Positions 1 through 8,925 of a stretch of DNA of 64,000 bases are shown one piece after another. Location: positions 5,518,001 to 5,582,000 of the forward strand of contig NZ_AP022577.1 of assembly GCF_010730955.1 (NCBI RefSeq), read 5' to 3'. The stretch is from Mycolicibacterium aubagnense. GTDB lineage: Bacteria > Actinomycetota > Actinomycetes > Mycobacteriales > Mycobacteriaceae. Below the pieces are notes generated by a model. That model made no database searches. It worked only from the letters and a program-made list of their open reading frames with translations, and had not been told where the DNA came from. How positions within the stretch are numbered: position 1 is the first letter of the stretch; the number at the start of each line of letters is the position of its first letter. The position numbers and the translations under genes are program-made.

Positions 1-775
1 TGGTCTGCATGGGCGGCAGTTCACCGGGGTTGTGCAGCAGCCGGCTGCGGACCTGCCCTGCGACGCCGACGCGAGACAGCCTGCGTTCGAGCACGTCTCG
101 GCATTGTTGTTCGAGCTTGCGCGCCGTGTTCGCGTCGGCGAGTGGCGACGGCATGTTCAGAACTTCATGGGTGGCGGCGACGCGGTTCGTGCGCTGGCCG
201 TGACGTACCGCGGACTGAGGGAGCTGCCACAGCTCGGCGAGCTTTGCGGCGCGGTCGGCATCGAGTGTTGTCTCCGCCCACGCAGGTGTCAGCGCCAGGT
301 TCGCGCCCTGGGTCGCGGCGACGAATCCGGCGAGGTCGCGCTCGACGATGAACGGTCTGACATCCGTGGGCAATTCACTGTCATCGCCCACCAGGTAGCC
401 GTATTCGTCGTCGGTCTCCACCGAGAACCGCAGGTGGGTGGGGGAGAGCGCGAGATAGGGCAGGATCAGCTCTACGCCCTGTCGCAGGGTGGGGCCGGCC
501 AGGATCAGAAAGCCGAGCAAGCCGGCCCGCCCGAGTGTGGAGTGCAATCCCACCTCGATGCCGACGCCCGGCCTGTCACCAAGTCCCGCAATGAGATTGC
601 GGATGACGTCGAATTCCTGGTGCGCCCAGATTTCGGCGTTCTCGTCATCGAGGCCGGCTTCGGTCAGTCCGCTACCCGCGAGACATTCCGTGAGCGTCAT
701 CCCATGTGCGATGCCGCCCTGCACCATGATGCGGACGCCTTCGGTGCCCCGCGGCACCGCCCAGACCGGGGTCAT
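1..775 (-). CDS. AraC-family transcriptional regulator (partial, 3' end beyond window)
   Basis: The gene reads leftward from an ATG at 775 and is still open at base 1, giving 258 codons. The visible part matches the N-terminal ligand-binding domain of AraC regulators of the Arabinose_bd (PF12625) type, with recognisable stretches such as ILPYLALSPTHLRF and VERDLAGFVAATQG. The last residues (GVAGQVRSRLLHNPGELP) are the linker that precedes the helix-turn-helix in this family, so the DNA-binding domain lies just outside the window. It is divergent from the fused hydroxylase that starts at 896, with 120 bases between, and probably controls it; that link is an inference from position. The start is chosen because the family-like sequence begins shortly after this ATG and no in-frame coding signal lies upstream. 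Confidence 0.8.
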   Translation of the reverse strand, partial: MTPVWAVPRGTEGVRIMVQGGIAHGMTLTECLAGSGLTEAGLDDENAEIWAHQEFDVIRNLIAGLGDRPGVGIEVGLHSTLGRAGLLGFLILAGPTLRQGVELILPYLALSPTHLRFSVETDDEYGYLVGDDSELPTDVRPFIVERDLAGFVAATQGANLALTPAWAETTLDADRAAKLAELWQLPQSAVRHGQRTNRVAATHEVLNMPSPLADANTARKLEQQCRDVLERRLSRVGVAGQVRSRLLHNPGELPPMQT

Positions 776-895
776 TCCCACTGTCCGAAAATACCAAATC
801 GACGTCCCGTTGGAACATTCAATCGGTTGGCCGGCGTCCGTAGCGTTTTCTCCGAGACGCAACCGACGGTGGTTGCCCGGAAGACGGAGTGTCGA

Positions 896-2917
896 ATGTC
901 GCCAGTTGAAGTGGTCGATCGGGCGGACAGTCAAACCGCCGCGCGAACGGCGCTGCCGGATCCGGGCGAGCAGGTACCCAAGTTGGCGTGGCCGACGGTC
1001 GCGCTGTTTCTTGCGGGCGCAGTGGCATTCGCCGCGTCCACCGTCGCATACCTTGTCGGCGCCGTGCCGACATGGGTTCCCATTGTGGTCAACGCGGTGG
1101 TGTCCTTCACGATGTTCACCGTCGCTCACGACGCCATCCACTACGCCATCAGTTCCACCCGTTGGGTCAACGGATTGGTCGGACGGTTGGCGGTGCCGTT
1201 CGTCCAACCAATGATCTCGTTCCCCTCGTTCGGGTTCATTCACATCGAGCACCACCGGCATTCGAACGACGACGAGAACGATCCGGACACCTTCGCCTCC
1301 CATGGGCCGGCGTGGCAGCTGCCGCTTCGGTGGGCATTGCTCGACGTGTCCTACGGCGGTTATCTGATCCGCAAGTTACGTGGTCGCCCGAAGGCGGAGG
1401 TCGTCGAAACCTTGGCGTGCGTGACCATTTCGGTGGCCGGATTGATCGTCGCGTCGATGTCGGGCCACTTTTGGACGCTGGCCGTCGTCTTCATCATCCC
1501 GCAACGGATCGCGGTTGTGGTCCTGGCGTGGTGGTTCGACTGGATGCCGCACCACGGCCTGGAGGACACCCAACGCAGCGACCGCTACCGGGCGACCCGA
1601 ACCCGCGTCGGCATGGAGTGGCTCTACACGCCGTTGATGCTGTCGCAGAACTACCACCTGGTGCACCACCTGCATCCGTCGGTGCCCTTCTACCGGTACA
1701 CCAAGACCTGGCGCCGCAACGAGGAGGCGTACCTGGACCGGGGCGCCGCGATTTCCACCGTGTTCGGGCAGGAGCTCAACTCCGACCAGTTCCGGGAGTG
1801 GAAGCAACTGAACGGCAACCTCGGTCGACTGCTGCCGGTGCGGATGCCGGCCCGCTCGAGTTCCCCGCATGCGGTGTTCCACCGGATTCCGGTGGCCGCG
1901 GTCGACCCGATCACCGCCGACAGCACATTGGTGACCTTTGCCGTTCCCGAGGCGCTGCAGGATCAGTTCCGCTTTGAACCGGGCCAGCACGTCTCGGTGC
2001 GCACCGACCTGGGCGGTGAAGGGGTGCGCCGCAGCTACTCGATCTGTGCGCCGGCCACCCGGGCGCAGTTGAGGATCGCGGTGAAACACATTCCCGGCGG
2101 GGTGTTCTCGGGATATGTCGCCGATCAGCTCAAGGCCGGCGACGTCCTCGACGTGATGACTCCGGCCGGCAGCTTCAGTTCCCGGCTGCATCCGCTGCAT
2201 CGCAAGCATTACGTGGGTCTGGTGGCGGGCAGCGGCATCACCCCGGTGCTGTCGATCCTGGCGACCGTCATGGAGATCGAAACCGAGAGTCGCTTCACCC
2301 TCATCTACGGCAACCGCACCAGAGAGTCGACGATGTTCCATGCCGAGCTCGACCGTCTCGAATCCCGTTATGCCGACCGCCTCGAAATCCGGCATGTGTT
2401 GTCGAGCGAACCGCGGCACATCGCGGAGCTGTCGGGGCGCATCGATGCGGACCGCCTGACCGGCTGGCTCACGACCGACCTTCGTCCCGACACGGTGGAC
2501 GAGTGGTTCCTGTGTGGCCCCGCTGCGATGTCGACCGGTGCGCGCGAGACGTTGATGGGCCGTGGTGTCGACCCGGAGCGGATCCATCTGGAGTTGTTCA
2601 CCGGCTTCGGCCGCACCGACGCGCCCGCACGCGACTACCAGGCCGCAACTGTCACCTTCCAATTGTCCGGAAAGAAGCAGGCTTTCGGCCTCCAGGCCGG
2701 CGAAACGATCTTGGAAGGCGCACTCCAAACGGGCAGCAGCGCGCCCTACTCATGCATGGGCGGCGCGTGCGGTACCTGTCGAGCCAAGTTGCTCGACGGC
2801 ACCGTCGAGATGGAGCAGAACTTCGCCCTCGGCCGCGATGACCTCGAAGCCGGCTACATCCTCACCTGTCAGTCGCATCCGACCAGCGCGGCGGTGTCGG
2901 TCGACTACGACGCGTGA
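896..2917 (+). CDS. Fused membrane fatty-acid desaturase/hydroxylase and FAD/NAD-2Fe-2S reductase
   Basis: This 673-residue protein joins two enzymes. Residues about 1-320 form a membrane di-iron desaturase/hydroxylase of the fatty acid desaturase superfamily, with hydrophobic spans and three His boxes: H78xxxH82, H116xxH119H120 and H254xxH257H258. Residues about 335-670 form a PaaE/ferredoxin-NADP reductase-type electron donor. FAD binding is marked by R379SYS382, NAD(P)H binding by GSGITP at 445-450, and a plant-type 2Fe-2S site by C620, C625, C628 and C658. The fusion should pass electrons from NAD(P)H through FAD and 2Fe-2S to the di-iron centre without a separate partner. The substrate is unknown; fatty acids, alkanes or terpenoids are possible. 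The open frame extends upstream to base 32, but that part is antisense to the AraC gene, so ATG 896 is chosen. Confidence 0.85.
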   Translation: MSPVEVVDRADSQTAARTALPDPGEQVPKLAWPTVALFLAGAVAFAASTVAYLVGAVPTWVPIVVNAVVSFTMFTVAHDAIHYAISSTRWVNGLVGRLAVPFVQPMISFPSFGFIHIEHHRHSNDDENDPDTFASHGPAWQLPLRWALLDVSYGGYLIRKLRGRPKAEVVETLACVTISVAGLIVASMSGHFWTLAVVFIIPQRIAVVVLAWWFDWMPHHGLEDTQRSDRYRATRTRVGMEWLYTPLMLSQNYHLVHHLHPSVPFYRYTKTWRRNEEAYLDRGAAISTVFGQELNSDQFREWKQLNGNLGRLLPVRMPARSSSPHAVFHRIPVAAVDPITADSTLVTFAVPEALQDQFRFEPGQHVSVRTDLGGEGVRRSYSICAPATRAQLRIAVKHIPGGVFSGYVADQLKAGDVLDVMTPAGSFSSRLHPLHRKHYVGLVAGSGITPVLSILATVMEIETESRFTLIYGNRTRESTMFHAELDRLESRYADRLEIRHVLSSEPRHIAELSGRIDADRLTGWLTTDLRPDTVDEWFLCGPAAMSTGARETLMGRGVDPERIHLELFTGFGRTDAPARDYQAATVTFQLSGKKQAFGLQAGETILEGALQTGSSAPYSCMGGACGTCRAKLLDGTVEMEQNFALGRDDLEAGYILTCQSHPTSAAVSVDYDA

Positions 2918-2930
2918 ACAGTTCACACCA

Positions 2931-2966
2931 ACGCGCCCCGTCATGCCGAAGCATGACGGGGCGCGT
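2931..2966. terminator. Bidirectional hairpin terminator
   Basis: A perfect 16-bp stem with a CGAA loop (arms 2931-2946 and 2951-2966) lies between the convergent hydroxylase and permease genes. It has no clear T-run, as is common for mycobacterial terminators. Confidence 0.75.
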
Positions 2967-2975
2967 CGAACCGAC

Positions 2976-4517
2976 TCAGGGGAGTGGCGGCGTATCCATG
3001 GTGAGCGTCTCGCCCCGGAAGTACGCCGGCTGGGACGTGCGCATCACGAGCATCAGCACCGCGCCGAAGATCAGGATGCCAAAGCCCAGGTAGAACACCA
3101 GGCCGATACCGCCGATCTCTGCGCCGCTGCCGCTGGCCGTCGGATCCATGCTGACAAGCACCGATTTGACGAAGACGGACAGCAGCATGATGCCGCCGAG
3201 CAGAGGGAAGACCAGCTTGTATACGACGTTGTGTGCGTTGAGGAACAGTTCCTTGCGGAAGAACCACACACAGGCGAATGCTGTGATGCCGTAGTACCAG
3301 CAGATCATGATGCCAAGGGCGGCAATGGTATCCAGCAAGGTGCGCTCGGAGAGCAGTGTCACGATGGTGTAGAAGGCGGCGGTGACGACACCGGCGACGA
3401 CGGTGCTGAACACCGGCGACAGCGTGCGCGGACTGACGCTGGCGAACCGCTTGGGGAAGGCGCCGTAGGTGCCCATCGCGAGCATGGTGCGGGCGGCCGG
3501 CAGGACCGTGGTCTGCAGGCTGGCGATCGACGAGGCGAACACCGCCAGCAGGAGCAGCGGGCCGCCCCAGTCACCGAGCACCGGGTAGGCCAGCGCGCCG
3601 AAGACGTTGGCCGCGTTGTCCTTGTTGCCCAGTCCGAGGCCGGTGTCACCGATTCCGGCGTACATCATCACGGCGACCGCCACGAGGAGGTACGTCAGCA
3701 GGATCGACAGGACGCAGAGCAAGCCCGCGCGACCGGGCACCTTGGTCGGGTCCTTGCATTCCTCGCCGAGGGTCAGGCAGGTGTCCCAGCCCCAGAACGC
3801 GAAGATCGACCCGATGAGACCGATCACGAAGGCGCTCATCGTCAGTCCGGTGAACGGGTCGAACCAGTCGATGTCGAAGGTGAGGTGTCCCTCGACGCCG
3901 CCCGACCGCACGATCGCGACGATCGAGAACGTGATCAGCACGATCATCTGGAAGCCAACCAGCACGTACTGAACCTTCTCGCTGGTCGTGATGCCGCGAC
4001 AGGAGATGTAGGTGGCGATGGCCAGCAGCGCAACGGTGGACCCGATGTTGACCCAGACATTGTCGGCCGAGAGGGTGGCGAGCTTTTCGTTGTGGAACAC
4101 CTTGCCCAGGAACTCGTAGCCGAACTGGACACCGATCGACGCCAGATTGGACAGCACGATGATGGTGGCGATCACCATGCCCCAGCCGCACATCCACCCG
4201 ACATACGGCCCGAAAGCCTTGGTGGACCAGGTGAACGACGCGCCGCAGTCGGGTGCCCGCGAGTTCAGTTCGCGATACGCGTAGGCGGTCAGGAACATGG
4301 GGATGAAGCCGGCGATCAGGATGGCCGGCATCTTCAGCCCCACCGCCGCGACGATCAGCCCGATGCTGGCGGTGAGCGTGTAGCCCGGTGCCACGGTGGA
4401 GATACCGAGGATGGCCCCGGTGAACGTGCCGATTCTGCCTGCGGCGAGGCCCTTGGCGACGAGGCCTTCTTCCCGCTCTATACGAGCGAGGTCGGAATCG
4501 GCCAGTTGTTCAGTCAT
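2976..4517 (-). CDS. APC-family amino acid/amine permease
   Basis: This 513-residue integral membrane protein of the amino acid-polyamine-organocation family has about twelve hydrophobic spans. An early helix carries GISTVAPGYTLT, the conserved TM1 region of these transporters. It is the last gene of the leftward operon with aldehyde dehydrogenase, copper amine oxidase and a universal stress protein, so it probably imports the amine that the oxidase degrades; the exact substrate cannot be read from sequence. The start at 4517 is preferred over an ATG five codons upstream because GAAGGGG lies 6 bases before it. The start overlaps the end of the stress protein by 8 bases, which suggests translational coupling. 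Confidence 0.87.
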   Translation of the reverse strand: MTEQLADSDLARIEREEGLVAKGLAAGRIGTFTGAILGISTVAPGYTLTASIGLIVAAVGLKMPAILIAGFIPMFLTAYAYRELNSRAPDCGASFTWSTKAFGPYVGWMCGWGMVIATIIVLSNLASIGVQFGYEFLGKVFHNEKLATLSADNVWVNIGSTVALLAIATYISCRGITTSEKVQYVLVGFQMIVLITFSIVAIVRSGGVEGHLTFDIDWFDPFTGLTMSAFVIGLIGSIFAFWGWDTCLTLGEECKDPTKVPGRAGLLCVLSILLTYLLVAVAVMMYAGIGDTGLGLGNKDNAANVFGALAYPVLGDWGGPLLLLAVFASSIASLQTTVLPAARTMLAMGTYGAFPKRFASVSPRTLSPVFSTVVAGVVTAAFYTIVTLLSERTLLDTIAALGIMICWYYGITAFACVWFFRKELFLNAHNVVYKLVFPLLGGIMLLSVFVKSVLVSMDPTASGSGAEIGGIGLVFYLGFGILIFGAVLMLVMRTSQPAYFRGETLTMDTPPLP

Positions 4518-5361
4518 TATCAGCCCCTTCATCTTTCGGAACGACGATCATGGGGACCTGCAGTACGCGAAGCATCTTTGCCGCGGTCGATCCCAGGAAG
4601 AGCCGGCGGGGCTGTGCGAGCCGACTGGACCCGACCATGATCACGTCGCCGTCATGCCAGCCGAGCTTGGTGACGGCGTCTTCGACAGTGGGTCCGGAGG
4701 CGACGCGCGAGGTAACCGGAATATCTTCCGGCAGAGCTGATCTCGCCTGATCCAGGGCGTTGTGGGCGTGTTGCTGCGCCAGCTCCAGATCGTCGGAGTT
4801 GTCGACGGCGACGAGCGATACCAGGCGCAGCGGTGTCTGGGTGTCTCGGCAGAGCCGCAAAGCGGACTTCAGCAGTGCGTCGGCGCCGGGCCGGGTGCCG
4901 ACCGCGCAGGTGACTTCCCGAATCCGCTCGTTGCGCGTCAGGCGCGCGCCGCGCGGTGCGATGACCACGGGAATCGGAGACGCATGGACCAGGTCGTTGA
5001 CCACCGATCCCAGCGAAAACGAACTGGCGATGCCACCGCCCGCGCCGCCGACCACCAGTGCTTCGGCCCCGACGTCCTCGGCTGCCGCGATCAAGCCGCT
5101 GGTGCTGGAGTCGTCGAAGCTCAGGTGTGTGGTCACCGTGATGTCACTGCGGATCCCGGCCGCAGCGGCGGCAAGCCAGCCCTCCGCTTCGCGCAGCAGC
5201 ACGTTTCCGGGGATGGCGGCCAGCGCCGGCCGCTCGCTGGGCAGCACCATGCAGAGGTCGATCTCTGCGCCGAGCGTGTGGGCGAGCTGTTCGCCGACGG
5301 CCACGGCGTCGTTACCGCCTGGTGTGGCGAGGTACGCGACGGCAATACGCGGGGTGCTCAC
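4510..5361 (-). CDS. Tandem universal stress protein (UspA family)
   Basis: This 283-residue cytoplasmic protein has two Usp domains in tandem, about residues 1-145 and 150-280. Each ends in the family's nucleotide-binding strand-loop pattern: VVGGAGGG...VVIAPRG in the first copy and MVGSSR...STAAKMLRVLQVPMIVVP in the second. The GTG start at 5361 is only 3 bases after the amine oxidase stop, and a GAGGAG ribosome site lies inside the end of that gene. Usp proteins bind ATP or other ligands and modulate stress responses. Its place between the oxidase and the permease suggests it senses or protects against conditions created by amine turnover (peroxide, ammonia, aldehyde), which is inference. 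Confidence 0.87.
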   Translation of the reverse strand: MSTPRIAVAYLATPGGNDAVAVGEQLAHTLGAEIDLCMVLPSERPALAAIPGNVLLREAEGWLAAAAAGIRSDITVTTHLSFDDSSTSGLIAAAEDVGAEALVVGGAGGGIASSFSLGSVVNDLVHASPIPVVIAPRGARLTRNERIREVTCAVGTRPGADALLKSALRLCRDTQTPLRLVSLVAVDNSDDLELAQQHAHNALDQARSALPEDIPVTSRVASGPTVEDAVTKLGWHDGDVIMVGSSRLAQPRRLFLGSTAAKMLRVLQVPMIVVPKDEGADND

Positions 5362-5364
5362 GGG

Positions 5365-7308
5365 TCAGCTCTCCTCACATCCGGTGGGCAGGTGGCAGGC
5401 CTTCGGCGGCGTCGGCGCCACGTCGATCGACGGGTTGCGGTCGAAGAAGCCGACCGGCTTGAGCCAGAAGCTGACCGTGTCCGCCGGCATGATCGGCCAG
5501 TCTTCCGGCCTCGTGATGTGGTGGATGCCGAACACGTACCACAGCACCACGTCGGTGTTCTCGATCGAGCGGTTGGCCTCGGTCCACATCGGCAGGCCCG
5601 TGTCTTGCTTGCTCTGCGTGACGAATTCACCTGCGGGCCAACGCTCCTCGGGAGAGTTGGGGGTGACCCACACGGTGTGCTCGATGGCCCGGCAACGCGC
5701 CAAGATCGGCGAGTTCGGATCGAACATGGCGGGGAAGGCGCCGCCGGGCACCAGCTTGTAGGCCGGCGCGGTGCCGATGCCGTTGCGGACGTTGTCGTTG
5801 ACGACCTTCCACGCCCGCTGGGTCTGGAAGTTCATGTCCTGCTTGCCCTCGGCCTCGGTGCGCAGCGGGGTGTTGCGCTGCCGCAGCGACAGTCCGTACG
5901 GGTTGTCCGGCCCCATCGGTTCGATCTCGGTCTCGCTGGCGTACACCGTGTTCTCGGTGCCGTCGACGTCGAGGTCGAGTCGGGCGACCAGGAAGTGCTG
6001 GTGGTAGGGCGCGTAGGTGCGGTTGTCGACCAGCGTGCCGTGCGGGTGGGCCTGGCCCTCGGGGAAGTTGCTCACCACCATGATTCCCGTTGCGCGGACC
6101 TCACATTCGATGTTGCCGTCCTGGTAGAAGCGCCAGTAGGTGAGGTACTCGTAGTTGGCGACGGTGACGTGGAACGACACGGTGAGCCGGCGCATGCGGC
6201 GCACTTCGGCACCGCCGTGGTGGTCGACGTGCTTCCACAGCACGGCGTTGTCTTCCTCGTGGATGCAGATGGCGTTCTTGATGGTGTACGGCTCGCCCTT
6301 GCTGTTGTGTAGCACGGCGTCCAGATACCGGATCTCGCCGAGACAGTCACAGCCCAGCTCCAGCGAGGTCGTCATGAAGCCGATGCCCCACTCGCCGATG
6401 TCGAAAGCCGTTCGGCGGTAATGGTCCACGCAGTGGTCGCGGTAGGGCACCATCATCTCGGCGAACGACATGCGGTTGGCCACCGACCGCACGTTGCCGT
6501 TGTCGTTGTAGCTGACCGCGTGCAGCGTCATGCCCTCGCGGTAGTTGAACCCGACGCGCAGCGACCAGTTCTGCCATTTCAGCAGGTTGCCCTCGAGCGT
6601 GAACGAAACCCCTTCGGGCTGAGTGATGTTCAGTGGCTGCAATGGTTCCCGGGTGCTCGCTTTGCGGATGCGCTCGGGAATGTGCTGCGGCACATACTCG
6701 CCCATCATATCCGGGCGATCGACGGTGAAGGTGTCCTCGATCTCCAGCAGTTCCATGGTGTTCATGTCGATGACACAGTGGAATCCGTTGACCGGACCGG
6801 CGTAAGGGTTGGCACCGTCGGCGGCTCGCACCCAGGTGTCGGTCCAGCCCAGGCGGCGGTCCTTGTACTGCTCCGGCATCACGACGTCGCCGTAGGTCCA
6901 GGTGTCCATGAACACCAGGTCCATGTCGGTGATGCCGTGTTTGGCCAGGGCCGCAATGACGTCCGGGTGCCGGCGCAGCACCTCGTCGGCCTCTTCCCAT
7001 TCATCGACGGTGAAGTTGGGCTGCACCCCCGGGATGTGGTCCCACGACAGCACCGACTCGGCCGAGAGCGACACCACGCTCTTGTAGGTGCGGTTGTTCG
7101 ACGTGTCGAGCACCGTGGCCAGCGCGCGCCGGTCCGGAACCGTGCCGGCGGCATCGAAGGCGGCGACCTCTGCCTTGGCCGGTTCCACCATCTCGACGGA
7201 GGTGTACCGCCAGCCGTCCCCGACACCGTGCGCGGTCGCGAGAATCTCGGCGACCTTGGCGAATTCGGGTGCGGTCAGCGGGTCGAGGGGATGGAAGGTG
7301 TCGGTCAT
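5365..7308 (-). CDS. Copper-containing primary-amine oxidase
   Basis: The protein has 647 residues, the usual length of bacterial copper amine oxidases. It oxidises primary amines to aldehydes with release of ammonia and hydrogen peroxide. All catalytic landmarks are visible. Y386 in the NYEY motif is the precursor of the self-made topaquinone cofactor. D303 in AFDIGEWG is the expected catalytic base. H436, H438 and H544 are the copper ligands. The next enzyme in the pathway, an aldehyde dehydrogenase, is encoded 57 bases upstream in the same operon. The ATG at 7308 is preceded by AGGAG at good spacing. No signal peptide is seen, so the enzyme is probably cytoplasmic. Tyramine, phenylethylamine and histamine are typical substrates of the family. 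Confidence 0.93.
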   Translation of the reverse strand: MTDTFHPLDPLTAPEFAKVAEILATAHGVGDGWRYTSVEMVEPAKAEVAAFDAAGTVPDRRALATVLDTSNNRTYKSVVSLSAESVLSWDHIPGVQPNFTVDEWEEADEVLRRHPDVIAALAKHGITDMDLVFMDTWTYGDVVMPEQYKDRRLGWTDTWVRAADGANPYAGPVNGFHCVIDMNTMELLEIEDTFTVDRPDMMGEYVPQHIPERIRKASTREPLQPLNITQPEGVSFTLEGNLLKWQNWSLRVGFNYREGMTLHAVSYNDNGNVRSVANRMSFAEMMVPYRDHCVDHYRRTAFDIGEWGIGFMTTSLELGCDCLGEIRYLDAVLHNSKGEPYTIKNAICIHEEDNAVLWKHVDHHGGAEVRRMRRLTVSFHVTVANYEYLTYWRFYQDGNIECEVRATGIMVVSNFPEGQAHPHGTLVDNRTYAPYHQHFLVARLDLDVDGTENTVYASETEIEPMGPDNPYGLSLRQRNTPLRTEAEGKQDMNFQTQRAWKVVNDNVRNGIGTAPAYKLVPGGAFPAMFDPNSPILARCRAIEHTVWVTPNSPEERWPAGEFVTQSKQDTGLPMWTEANRSIENTDVVLWYVFGIHHITRPEDWPIMPADTVSFWLKPVGFFDRNPSIDVAPTPPKACHLPTGCEES

Positions 7309-7365
7309 CGGTGCAGCTCCTGTCGGCGAGGGGTCGAGTCGGTGGGAAAGGAAAGGGCGAACGGA

Positions 7366-8796
7366 TCAGTCGTGGGCACTCATGACGTGCTTGATCCGCG
7401 TGTAGTCCTCCACCCCGTAGATCGACAGGTCCTTGCCATAGCCGGAGTACTTGAATCCGCCGTGCGGCATCTCCGCCACCAGCGGGATGTGGCAGTTCAC
7501 CCACACCGCACCGAAATCGAGTGCGCGGCTGAACTTTTCAGCGGTAGCGTGGTCTTTGGTCCACACGCTCGACGCCAGGGCGTACCGGACGCCGTTGGCA
7601 AGGTCGATGGCCTGGTCGTCGGAGCTGAACGGCTGCACCGTCAGGATGGGCCCGAAGGTCTCGTCCTGCACGATGGAATCGTCCTGTCGTACCCCGGTGA
7701 TGACGGTGGGCTCGAAATAGAAGCCCTTGTCGCCCGATTGCTTTCCGCCCGTGACGATGGTGGCGTGCGCCGGAAGTGCGGCGATCTTCTGGCTGACCGC
7801 GGTGAAGTGGTTGACGTTGTTCAGTGGCCCGTAGAACGCGTCGGCGTCATCGGGGAGCCCGGGCCGCAGGGTTTGTGCGGCCTCGACGAGGGCGTCGACG
7901 AACTGGTCGTGGATCGACTCGTGCACGAGTACGCGCGTGGCCGCGGTGCAGTCCTGGCCGGCGTTGAAGAACGCGGCCTGGGCGATTCCGGTTGCGGCCT
8001 TGGCGATGTCGACGTCGCCGAACACCACCGCGGGTGCCTTGCCGCCGAGTTCGAGGTGGCTGCGCTTGAGCTGCTGGGCGGCTGCCGACGCTACCGCGAC
8101 ACCGGCCCGCACCGAACCCGTGATGGACACCAGGCCGAGGGCCGGGTGGTCGACCAGTTCGGCGCCGGTGCCGCCGGTGCCGAGGATGACGTTGAACACG
8201 CCGTCGGGCAGGATGCCCTTGCTGATCCGGGCCAGCACCAGCGTGCTCTCGGGAGTGGTGTCGCTGGGCTTGAGGACGACGGTGTTGCCGGTGGCCAGGG
8301 CCGGGCCGATCTTCCAGATCGCCATCATGAACGGGTAATTCCACGGGGTCACCTGACCGACGACGCCGATCGGCTCGCGCCGCACATAGGACGTGAAGCC
8401 TTCCATGTACTCACCGGCGGACAGTCCTTCGACCATGCGGGCGGCCCCGGCGAAGAAGCGAACCTGATCGGCGCTCACCGCGACCTCCTCGGCCGCGATC
8501 ATCGCCTTGAGCTGGCCGGTGTTGCGGCATTGCGCTTCGACGATCTCGTCACTGTGGGCCTCGATGGCGTCGGCGAGCTTGAGGAGCGCCTGTTGCCGCA
8601 CGCTGGGCGTGGTCTTGCCCCAGGTGACGAACGCTCGCTCGGCGGCGGCCACCGCGGCGTCCACATCGGTGCGGTTGGACACGGGTGCCCGTCCGACCAC
8701 TGAGCCGTCCACCGGGCTGATCAGGTCGATGGTCTCCGACGACGCCGAATCGACGAACTGGCCGTCGATGTAGTTCTGTAGAAGTCCGTCGGGCAT
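7366..8796 (-). CDS. Aldehyde dehydrogenase (aminobutyraldehyde/betaine aldehyde type)
   Basis: This 476-residue NAD(P)-dependent enzyme belongs to the ALDH superfamily. C283 in NAGQDCTAATR is the catalytic nucleophile and E249 in LELGGKAP the general base. TPWNYPFMM and the ITGSVRAG loop build the Rossmann cofactor site. It is closest in feel to gamma-aminobutyraldehyde/betaine aldehyde dehydrogenases. As first gene of the amine operon it would oxidise the aldehyde made by the downstream copper amine oxidase to the acid. The open frame continues upstream to 9147, but that part overlaps the divergent PucR gene; the start MPDGLLQNYIDGQ at 8796 matches the family's N-terminus. Confidence 0.92.
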   Translation of the reverse strand: MPDGLLQNYIDGQFVDSASSETIDLISPVDGSVVGRAPVSNRTDVDAAVAAAERAFVTWGKTTPSVRQQALLKLADAIEAHSDEIVEAQCRNTGQLKAMIAAEEVAVSADQVRFFAGAARMVEGLSAGEYMEGFTSYVRREPIGVVGQVTPWNYPFMMAIWKIGPALATGNTVVLKPSDTTPESTLVLARISKGILPDGVFNVILGTGGTGAELVDHPALGLVSITGSVRAGVAVASAAAQQLKRSHLELGGKAPAVVFGDVDIAKAATGIAQAAFFNAGQDCTAATRVLVHESIHDQFVDALVEAAQTLRPGLPDDADAFYGPLNNVNHFTAVSQKIAALPAHATIVTGGKQSGDKGFYFEPTVITGVRQDDSIVQDETFGPILTVQPFSSDDQAIDLANGVRYALASSVWTKDHATAEKFSRALDFGAVWVNCHIPLVAEMPHGGFKYSGYGKDLSIYGVEDYTRIKHVMSAHD

Positions 8797-8925
8797 CTCG
8801 TACCGTCGCTCTCTTGCTGGGAAGGTCGTCACGTCTCTGGCGGCCTTAGTGTGCGCCAGGACACATCCCTCAGCATCGGACAATTCGGGGATTTTTGGTG
8901 CAATTTTTCGACATTCTGTACATTC
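8797..8925. promoter_or_regulatory. Divergent control region of amine operon and PucR gene
   Basis: These 129 bases separate the leftward amine operon from the rightward PucR-type regulator. The right half is clearly AT-richer than the surrounding DNA. A short inverted repeat TGTG-N8-CACA lies at 8850-8865. No strong operator can be called from sequence alone. Confidence 0.4.

Noticed and set aside
32..895. Upstream extension of the desaturase-reductase frame
   Set aside because: It is antisense to the AraC regulator and has no domain likeness; the family sequence begins after ATG 896.
1376..2728. 450-residue reverse frame opposite the hydroxylase fusion
   Set aside because: GC-rich shadow frame with atypical His/Arg-rich composition; the forward strand encodes recognisable domains.
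2562..4640. 692-residue forward frame across the permease
   Set aside because: Antisense to the APC permease and out of frame with the 2Fe-2S domain; composition is typical of a shadow.
6421..8703. 760-residue forward frame opposite amine oxidase and aldehyde dehydrogenase
   Set aside because: Both real enzymes on the other strand have intact catalytic motifs.
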